From contig CAMDKT010000237.1 of NCBI GenBank assembly GCA_945900935.1, positions 1 through 8,473 on the forward strand: 8,473 nt of DNA, written 5' to 3'. Every line of letters begins with the position of its first letter. Position 1 is the stretch's first letter. Positions 1 to 4,742 of the stretch are shown here, piece by piece. The stretch is from Candidatus Sulfopaludibacter sp. SbA3. Its GTDB lineage: Bacteria > Acidobacteriota > Terriglobia > Bryobacterales > Bryobacteraceae. The translations under genes and the position numbers were made by a program. The notes beneath the pieces were generated by a model. That model ran no database searches and was not told the DNA's origin. It saw nothing but the letters and a program-made list of their open reading frames with translations.

Positions 1-1
1 C

Positions 2-694
2 TGGCAGTTGAAGGGCGCGCCCGTGATTATCGGCGACAAGATGTATTTAAACTCCTGGGAGTCCGGCGGCGATACGGAAACCCCGCCCGCGGTGGAGGAC
101 TGGCCCGTCGTTTCCGCCAAATTCGATAAGGACGGCGACGGAAAGTTGAATGTCGAGGAGGCCGCCGGCGTCGGCATTCGCAATGCCCGGGCCATGGTCG
201 ATTACGATCTGAATCGCGATACCTTCCTGGATGAAAACGAGTGGAACTTCTTGAGACTGCACCGTCAGGCGCAGAACTCGATCATGGCGATTCAACTGGG
301 CGGACGCGGCGACGTCACCGAATCCCACGTCAAATGGCGCTACCGCAAGTCGTTGCCGAACTGCTCGACGCCGCTTTATTACAAGGACGTTCTTTGGATG
401 GTTAAAGACGGCGGCGTGCTGACGACGCTCAACCCCGAGAACGGCGCGGTGCTGAAACAGGGACGCATTCCGGGCGCGCTGGAGCCGTATTGGGCGTCAC
501 CGGTCGCCGCCGATGGCAAGGTCTTTATGGTCAGTCAGGCTGGCAAGCTTTCCGTGCTCAAGGCCCAGGGCGAGTGGGAAGTCCTCAAGGTGAACAATCT
601 CGACGAAGACGTTTTCGCCACGCCGGCACTTGGCGACAACCGCCTTTATGTCCGGACCCGCTCGACGCTTTACAGTTTCGGCCTGCCAAAATAG
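2..694 (+). CDS. PQQ-type beta-propeller repeat protein with EF-hand pair (5' partial)
   Basis: The reading frame is open to the left edge, so the N-terminus lies outside the window; 230 residues and the TAG stop (692-694) are visible. Visible residues 42-53 form a canonical EF-hand loop (DKDGDGKLNVEE, with Asp at loop positions 1, 3 and 5 and Glu at 12). Residues 69-80 form a second loop (Asp, Asn, Asp, Phe, Asp, Glu at positions 1, 3, 5, 7, 9, 12), so the pair probably binds calcium. Three beta-propeller blade-like repeats follow, each with a 'TP/SP..ADGKVFM/LYV...G.L..L' pattern typical of PQQ-like (BamB/quinoprotein dehydrogenase type) propellers. The EF-hands appear to sit between blades, because blade-like sequence (VIIGDKMYLNSW) precedes them. 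Such proteins are normally exported to the periplasm, but any signal peptide would be outside the window. No catalytic residue is visible, so an enzymatic role cannot be claimed. It probably shares a transcript with the nitroreductase gene 4 bases downstream. Confidence 0.85.
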   Translation, partial: WQLKGAPVIIGDKMYLNSWESGGDTETPPAVEDWPVVSAKFDKDGDGKLNVEEAAGVGIRNARAMVDYDLNRDTFLDENEWNFLRLHRQAQNSIMAIQLGGRGDVTESHVKWRYRKSLPNCSTPLYYKDVLWMVKDGGVLTTLNPENGAVLKQGRIPGALEPYWASPVAADGKVFMVSQAGKLSVLKAQGEWEVLKVNNLDEDVFATPALGDNRLYVRTRSTLYSFGLPK

Positions 695-698
695 GGGC

Positions 699-1400
699 AT
701 GGCCGCGACCCCGCCACGCTTCGTTCCGCTCGACTGGAATCGGGAGCCGGAATCCGTCCAACTGGCCGCTATCGCCGAGTTCGAAGCGGTGATGAAGCGT
801 CGGCGGACCGTGCGGCATTTTTCACCCGAACCGGTTGCCCTCGAACTCATCGAGCGGGCGATCACGGTGGCTGGGACGGCGCCCAGCGGTGCCCATCAGC
901 AGCCCTGGCGCTTTGTCGTGGTTTCCGACCCCGTCAAGAAACGGGAAATCCGCCTCGCCGCCGAAGCCGAGGAGAAGGAAAACTACGAGCACCGCTTTCC
1001 GCCCGAATGGCTGGAAGCGCTCGCGCCCTTGGGCACCGATTGGCGCAAAGAGTTCCTGGAAACCGCGCCTTTCCTGATCGTGGTCTTTCGGCTCGATTAC
1101 GGATGGAATGAAGAGGGACAAAAGACCAAGCATTACTATGTGCCGGAATCGGTTGGCATCGCCTGCGGGTTCCTGCTGGCGGCCCTGCACGTGGCCGGAT
1201 TGGCGACGCTGACCCATACCCCGAACCCGATGGGCTTTCTGGCTCGTATTTGCGGACGTCCGGCAAATGAGCGGGCGTTTCTTTTGATACCTGTGGGCTA
1301 TCCGGCCGCGGGAACGCAGGTTCCTGACCTCGTTAGGAAGCCGTTGGAAGATATCCTGGTGTTGCTGGACGGATTGCCTTCAGAGGCTTCTATTACCTAG
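699..1400 (+). CDS. Iodotyrosine deiodinase-like flavin nitroreductase
   Basis: This is a 233-residue FMN-dependent nitroreductase-superfamily protein. RRRTVR (34-39) matches the FMN-phosphate-binding RRSVR of iodotyrosine deiodinase (IYD). GTAPSGAHQQPW (59-70) is the IYD signature, and C-terminal stretches IACGFLLAAL (154-163), LLIPVGYP and VPDLVRKPL also follow vertebrate IYD as I remember it. The residues that clamp the iodotyrosine zwitterion in human IYD (Glu157, Tyr161, Lys182) correspond to Glu92, Tyr96 and Lys117, at identical spacing. The Thr next to flavin N5 (human Thr239) corresponds to Thr174. Family knowledge predicts reductive dehalogenation of halotyrosines; the true substrate here is inferred. 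There is no membrane anchor, so the protein should be cytosolic. The ATG at 699 is preferred because it lies 4 bases past the upstream stop. An in-frame ATG at 630 would add 23 residues overlapping the propeller gene and showing no family similarity. The Shine-Dalgarno is poor (AGGGG almost touching the ATG), so translation is probably coupled to the upstream gene. Confidence 0.9.
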   Translation: MAATPPRFVPLDWNREPESVQLAAIAEFEAVMKRRRTVRHFSPEPVALELIERAITVAGTAPSGAHQQPWRFVVVSDPVKKREIRLAAEAEEKENYEHRFPPEWLEALAPLGTDWRKEFLETAPFLIVVFRLDYGWNEEGQKTKHYYVPESVGIACGFLLAALHVAGLATLTHTPNPMGFLARICGRPANERAFLLIPVGYPAAGTQVPDLVRKPLEDILVLLDGLPSEASIT

Positions 1401-1520
1401 TGTTTTCCTTCGCGAACACGAACCGAACCCCGCTCTACCGCTGTAGGGGTCGCGGAATTCATCCCGTCCGGCGATAGTACTTTAGTTTCCCCGTTATCGG
1501 AAAGCGCTGATGTACATTGC

Positions 1521-1580
1521 CCTCAACAATAGGTTGTTCTCCTAATTGGCGATGCACCCGATTACCCGTAATCTCATTAC
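1521..1580. promoter_or_regulatory. Cluster of perfect inverted repeats upstream of the pilin gene
   Basis: Within 60 bases there are three perfect inverted repeats: AACAA-TAGG-TTGTT (1525-1538), GATTAC-CC-GTAATC (1560-1573) and GTAAT-CTC-ATTAC (1568-1580). The last two share the central GTAAT, giving the array ATTAC..GTAAT...ATTAC (1561-1580). This lies 45 bases before the pilin ATG and just ahead of its ribosome-binding site. It could be an operator with alternating half-sites or an mRNA structure in the leader. I could not identify convincing -35/-10 boxes or a sigma-54 GG-N10-GC element, so the promoter itself remains unplaced. The rest of the 1401-1625 gap has only weak hairpins. Confidence 0.4.
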
Positions 1581-1625
1581 AGCAGCCTACAAGATTCAGA
1601 GCTGCAAGGGAGAGGGATAACTTAC

Positions 1626-1817
1626 ATGAACCGTATCAAGAATATTTTCTGGTCGCTCGTAATCCTCAAGGACACCAAGGGCCAAGACCTTATCGAATAC
1701 GCGCTGATGGCCGGCTTCGTCGCCGTTGCCGCTGGTGCCATCATGCCTGGTATTTCCACGAGCATCAGCACGATCTTCTCGAAGGTCAAGGTCAGTATGA
1801 CAGCCGCCGGCGGGTAA
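1626..1817 (+). CDS. Flp family type IVb pilin
   Basis: This 63-residue protein has the architecture of a Flp/Fap pilin, the subunit of Tad-type (type IVb) adhesive pili. A short basic leader ends in Gly19. The mature N-terminus would be QDLIEY, with Glu24 and Tyr25 at mature positions +5 and +6 as in the G/XXXXEY prepilin peptidase motif. A single hydrophobic helix (about residues 26-41) follows, then a short Ser/Thr-rich tail. Length and motif fit the family exactly. A good Shine-Dalgarno (AGAGGG, 1611-1616) sits 9 bases before the ATG. No tad/cpa assembly genes (prepilin peptidase, secretin, ATPase) are in the window, so the pilin stands alone here and must be assembled by machinery encoded elsewhere, if it is functional. 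Inverted repeats upstream and a strong terminator downstream suggest a monocistronic, probably highly expressed and separately regulated transcript. Confidence 0.93.
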   Translation: MNRIKNIFWSLVILKDTKGQDLIEYALMAGFVAVAAGAIMPGISTSISTIFSKVKVSMTAAGG

Positions 1818-1843
1818 GCTCCTAACTGACATTCAATCAATCC

Positions 1844-1895
1844 AACCGAAAGAGCGGAAGCCCAGCAATGGGTTTCCGTTCTTATCGGTTTGTTT
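1844..1895 (+). terminator. Intrinsic terminator of the pilin gene
   Basis: The left arm at 1844-1864 pairs with 1869-1890 to give a 21-bp stem including two G-U pairs, with one bulged A (1884). It is capped by a GCAA (GNRA-type) tetraloop and followed by TTTGTTT (1889-1895). It begins 26 bases after the pilin stop codon and faces the plus strand. The stem is unusually long and the stable tetraloop may also protect the mRNA 3' end. Confidence 0.85.
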
Positions 1896-2240
1896 GGGGG
1901 GGGGCGCTGGAATCAGATACGGGTCGTTTGCCCCTGACCGTGGGAGGAGAGTGGCCGATAGTTGGCCGTTGGTCGAATCGGGGGAGGGCCTCGGGGGGTG
2001 CTGCTGGTTGCTGGTCGTTTGCATCTGGCCGTGGGATGCGGGTACGGGGCGGCTGGGTGAGTGTTGCTCGTCTCGGGTCGCCGGAACCCGGTCGCTGGTT
2101 GAGGGATGCGAGCCGGGGAGTGCTGGGTAAGGGATTCTGGTCTCGGGTCGCCGGAAGCGATCCGCTGGTCGCCGGTTGGGAGATGTGGGCCGGGGATCGC
2201 TGGGTGAGAGTTGCCGTCCGCTGGCGAGGACGCCTGTCGG
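1896..2240. other. Non-coding G-rich spacer between convergent genes
   Basis: This stretch lies between the pilin terminator and the end of the M20 peptidase gene. It starts with a run of nine G (1896-1904) and is strongly strand-biased, with G-rich sequence on the plus strand. Open frames exist on both strands, but their products are low-complexity (Pro/Arg/Ser/Gly-rich) with no recognisable domain. I see no gene here, only the degenerate tandem repeats listed separately. Confidence 0.7.
2026..2213. repeat. Degenerate tandem repeats, ~70-77 bp period
   Basis: The 16-mer TCTCGGGTCGCCGGAA occurs at 2071-2086 and again at 2141-2156, exactly 70 bases apart. A GCTGGGTGAG-like element begins each unit at 2052, 2122 and 2199, giving spacings of 70 and 77. 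A third element, CTGG-N-GAGGGATGCGAGCCGGGG-like, ends each unit around 2026-2047, 2095-2118 and 2172-2195. This gives two recognisable units plus a partial copy on each side; weaker resemblance continues back towards about 1940. The order of elements is preserved, which argues for duplication rather than chance. The spacer does not encode a repeat protein I recognise. Confidence 0.65.
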
Positions 2241-2247
2241 TCAGGCG
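2231..2247 (-). terminator. Hairpin across the stop codon of the M20 gene, possible weak terminator
   Basis: CGCCTG (2231-2236) and CAGGCG (2242-2247) form a perfect 6-bp GC-rich stem with a 5-base loop. Read on the minus strand, the hairpin includes the TGA stop of the M20 peptidase. No T-rich tract follows on the minus strand, so it does not meet the full criteria for an intrinsic terminator; it could instead block 3' exonucleases. Confidence 0.3.
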
Positions 2248-3365
2248 AATTCCAGGACGAATTGCCTGAAGAATGCCGCGGCTTCCAGAACCTGGTCGCA
2301 CTCGACGTATTCGATGGCGGCGTGGGCGCGGTCGATGCTGCCCGGTCCGAAAATGATACTGGGGACGCCTTGACGGGCGAGTTTGCTGGCGTCGCTGCCG
2401 AAGGGCACGCCGACGGGGGCGATTGGTCGGCCGAGGGCGACCAGCACTCGTTGGGCGACGTGGACGACGTCATTGGAAATCGCGGTTTCTAGCGGGGCAT
2501 CGGCTAAGAGGGGACGGTCGATTTCGGCTCCAAGATGAACGGCAAGCTGGGCGTAGGCGGCCCAAACCTGTTCGGGGTCCTCGCCCGGGATCAGGCGGCG
2601 GTCGATGGCGATTTCACAGCGGTCCGGGACGAAGTTGATCTGTTCCCCGCCGTGAATCTGGCCGATGTTGAGGGTGGCGGATCCAAGGAGCGGATGGCTT
2701 TTTGCGGACAGAGTCTTGGCCTGTTGATCGAGGGCCTGGATGACGGCGGCCATGTGGCTGATGGCGTTGACGCCGAGGTGCGGTTTGGCGCTATGGGCGG
2801 CCCTGCCAATCGTGCGCATGCGCCAGCGCAGAACGCCTTTGGAGGCGGTGACGAGGCGCAATTCGGTAGGTTCGGCGACGATGGCGGCGTTGGCGTGGAG
2901 ATCCTGGCAGAGTCGGACGACGCCTTGAAAGGAGTACTCTTCGTCGACGACGGCGGCAAGCCAGATTTCGCAGGGCGGCGTGATGCCATCGGCGGTGACG
3001 GCGGCCAGGGCATGCATCATGGCGGCGAGGCCGGCCTTGGTGTCGCAGGATCCGCGGCCATGGAGGCGGCCGTCGCGAATGGCGGGGTCGAAAGGAGGAA
3101 TGGTCATGCCGCTGACGGAGACGGTGTCCATGTGGGCTTCGAGAATGACGCGGCGGGCGGGCTGGCGGCCGGGGACGCGGGCGATGACGTTGAAGCGGCC
3201 GGGGAGGACCTCCTGGCGGAAAGTTTGAATGCCATGAGCGGCGAAGAAGCGTTCGACGTAGAGGGCGACATCGGTTTCGGGGACGCCGCCTTCGTAGGAG
3301 GGGTTGACGCTGTTGATGGAGACAAGTTCGGCGAGGGTTTTGAGGACGTTCAGGTTGTTTGCCAT
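2241..3365 (-). CDS. M20 family metallopeptidase/deacylase (ArgE/DapE/ACY1 type)
   Basis: This is a 374-residue dinuclear-metal hydrolase of the M20 family, which removes acyl groups from amino acids or cleaves small peptides in the cytosol. Predicted metal and catalytic residues are all present: His78 and Asp80 in EAHMDTV; Asp108 in GRGSCDTKAG (bridging); the Glu142 general base and Glu143 ligand in VVDEEYSF; Glu165 in AEPTE; and His348 in FGPGSIDRAHAAIEYV. The central dimerisation domain carries the AAHSAKPHLGVNAI motif with His191. Length is normal for the family. The tail motif (GSDASKLARQGVPSIIFGPG) is closest to ArgE-like members, but substrate cannot be fixed from sequence and no arginine-pathway genes are nearby. 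The ATG at 3365 is chosen because family similarity starts there; the frame is open further upstream but inside the MFS gene. It overlaps the MFS gene end by 16 bases and has no clear Shine-Dalgarno, so translational coupling is likely. The partner transporter suggests a catabolic role on an imported acylated compound. Confidence 0.92.
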   Translation of the reverse strand: MANNLNVLKTLAELVSINSVNPSYEGGVPETDVALYVERFFAAHGIQTFRQEVLPGRFNVIARVPGRQPARRVILEAHMDTVSVSGMTIPPFDPAIRDGRLHGRGSCDTKAGLAAMMHALAAVTADGITPPCEIWLAAVVDEEYSFQGVVRLCQDLHANAAIVAEPTELRLVTASKGVLRWRMRTIGRAAHSAKPHLGVNAISHMAAVIQALDQQAKTLSAKSHPLLGSATLNIGQIHGGEQINFVPDRCEIAIDRRLIPGEDPEQVWAAYAQLAVHLGAEIDRPLLADAPLETAISNDVVHVAQRVLVALGRPIAPVGVPFGSDASKLARQGVPSIIFGPGSIDRAHAAIEYVECDQVLEAAAFFRQFVLEFA

Positions 3366-4561
3366 GGGACCGGTTCGATGTTTTTGAGGAGGAGAGCGTA
3401 GGCGGCCACGCCAATTAACAGTATGGCGGCGGCGGTCCAGAAGGCGAACGTGAATGATCCGGTTTCGGAGACAATCCAACCGGTGATCAATGGTGCCGCG
3501 ACGCCGCCGAGGTTGCCGATACAGTTCTGGAAGCCTGTCCAGCGGCCGGCTGCCGGCGGCCCGGCCAGCGTCTGGGTGATGGCCCAGACGTTCGCACTGA
3601 ACAGGCTGATGGCGGCGCAGGCCAATGTGATGAGGGCAAGAGAGTGGGTGGCGCTGTTCACCAGGGGAGCGGGGAACATGGCGGCTCCGCAAAGGAGGAG
3701 GCCGGAGGCGGCGTAAGCCTTGCGGACGCGGCTGGGGTTGCGGCCGGCGCGGATCAGGCGGTCACTGCTCCAGCCGGCGAGGAGGGCGGCGGCGGCCATG
3801 GTCCAAAAAGGGATCGACCCGAGCGTGGCCATTTCTTCGAGCGAGAAGCCGCGCTCCTTCACGAGATAACCGGGAAGCCATGTGAGGAGGAAGTAGTTGG
3901 TGTAGCCGTAGGCGAACATGCCGAGGGAGGTGGCCCAGACGGGGCGTTTTGAAAGGATTTCGCGCCAGGTTGGGGTAGGTTGGGCTGGCCCGGCGACGGG
4001 GCGGCCGGCGGGCGTGAAGAGGACCCACGGGAGGAGCCAGAGAAGGCTGCCGAGGCCGATGACAACGAAGACGCCGCGCCAACCGAAGGCGGCAACGGCG
4101 AGTCCGCCGATAAGCGTGCTGAGTCCGGGACCGGTTTTGGCGCCGGCGTCGATGAGGGCGTTGGCCATCCCGCGGCGGGCTTCGGGAAAGTTCTGGACGA
4201 TGATTTTGGAGCAGGCGGGAAAGGCGACGCTCTCGCCGGCGCCGAGCAAGAAGCGCGCGGCGAGCAGGGCGGGGAGGGAGTGGGCGAGGCCGGTGGCGGC
4301 GGTTGCGAGCGACCAGAGGAGGAAGCCGGCGGCGTAGACCCATTTGACGGAGTAGCGGTCGACGAGCCAGCCTGCCAGGAGTTGGAAGCTGGAGTAGGTC
4401 CAGAAGAAAGCGGAAAGGAGGAGGCCGATTTGAGCGGTCGACAGGTTGAGTTCGCGGGAGATGAGGGGCGCGGATACGGAGAGGGCGCCCCGGTCAATGT
4501 AGTTGATGGCGATGGAGATGACGAGGAGCGTCAGCACGGCGGAGCCGCCGCGGAAGGGCAT
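3350..4561 (-). CDS. MFS transporter, anion:cation symporter (ACS)-like
   Basis: This 403-residue inner-membrane protein has about 12 hydrophobic segments in two halves, separated by a hydrophilic loop near residues 183-206. Family marks include NYIDRGALSVSAP in helix 1 (residues 20-32), motif A GWLVDRYSVKW (64-74), an RFLLGAGESVAFPACSK segment (103-119) and a late NCIGNLGGVAAPLITGW motif (347-362). These match the ACS branch of the major facilitator superfamily (hexuronate, glucarate and related organic-anion importers). It most likely imports an organic anion with protons or sodium. It is the first gene of a two-gene minus-strand operon with the M20 hydrolase, hinting that the cargo may be an acylated amino acid or similar; that link is inference. 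No Shine-Dalgarno precedes the ATG at 4561. Confidence 0.9.
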   Translation of the reverse strand: MPFRGGSAVLTLLVISIAINYIDRGALSVSAPLISRELNLSTAQIGLLLSAFFWTYSSFQLLAGWLVDRYSVKWVYAAGFLLWSLATAATGLAHSLPALLAARFLLGAGESVAFPACSKIIVQNFPEARRGMANALIDAGAKTGPGLSTLIGGLAVAAFGWRGVFVVIGLGSLLWLLPWVLFTPAGRPVAGPAQPTPTWREILSKRPVWATSLGMFAYGYTNYFLLTWLPGYLVKERGFSLEEMATLGSIPFWTMAAAALLAGWSSDRLIRAGRNPSRVRKAYAASGLLLCGAAMFPAPLVNSATHSLALITLACAAISLFSANVWAITQTLAGPPAAGRWTGFQNCIGNLGGVAAPLITGWIVSETGSFTFAFWTAAAILLIGVAAYALLLKNIEPVPWQTT

Positions 4562-4567
4562 AGGCAG

Positions 4568-4573
4568 AGTATA
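4568..4573 (-). promoter_or_regulatory. Possible -10 box for the MFS/M20 operon
   Basis: On the minus strand the bases read TATACT, ending 6 bases before the MFS ATG at 4561. A transcript started from this box would begin at or very near the ATG, that is, be leaderless, which would fit the absence of a Shine-Dalgarno. I see no good -35 hexamer at 16-18 bases upstream, so this is weak. The site is part of the palindrome AGTATACT (4568-4575). Confidence 0.3.
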
Positions 4574-4649
4574 CTCGGCGGGCGACGATGGCAGCAGTCC
4601 TTACTGAAATCCAAGAGTGAGGCTACATCGCCTCTCGGCTGGAATGCGC

Positions 4650-4679
4650 TTGCAAACCGGAAAAGAACCAGTTTATACT
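4650..4679 (+). promoter_or_regulatory. Candidate sigma-70-type promoter for the metalloprotease gene
   Basis: TTGCAA (4650-4655) and TATACT (4674-4679) are separated by 18 bases, resembling the -35 TTGACA and -10 TATAAT boxes. Transcription would begin near 4686, leaving a leader of roughly 57 bases that includes an AGGAAGGG ribosome-binding site (4726-4733), 9 bases before the ATG at 4743. The region between the divergent genes (4562-4742) shows no other gene. Confidence 0.5.
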
Positions 4680-4742
4680 CCTGCTGGCGTCTGTTTTGTC
4701 ACGAACCAGCGGGTGGCGTTATTCCAGGAAGGGTCGCAAATT

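Noticed and set aside
630..698. Upstream in-frame ATG that would extend the deiodinase-like protein by 23 residues
   Set aside because: The extension lies within the propeller gene and its residues do not resemble the family; the ATG at 699 fits operon spacing.
1400..1419. GTGTT/AACAC hairpin at the stop codon of the deiodinase-like gene
   Set aside because: Only 5-6 pairs with a large loop and no T-run; within what chance allows.
1427..1450. ACCCC...GGGGT hairpin after the deiodinase-like gene as a terminator
   Set aside because: The stem is interrupted by a four-base bulge and no T-tract follows, so it is not a convincing intrinsic terminator.
1548..1561. Sigma-54 promoter upstream of the pilin gene (TTGGCGATGCACCC)
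   Set aside because: The required GC dinucleotide 10 bases after GG is absent (GA instead).
1882..2301. Minus-strand frames in the repeat spacer encoding Pro/Arg/Thr-rich repeats
   Set aside because: The apparent protein repeats just mirror the DNA tandem repeats; there is no Shine-Dalgarno or domain, and the frames run into the M20 gene out of frame.
2535..3401. 288-codon plus-strand open frame rich in Gly, Asp and Val
   Set aside because: It is antisense to the M20 gene, whose metal-binding motifs are all intact; the composition is that of a GC-rich shadow frame and no domain is recognisable.
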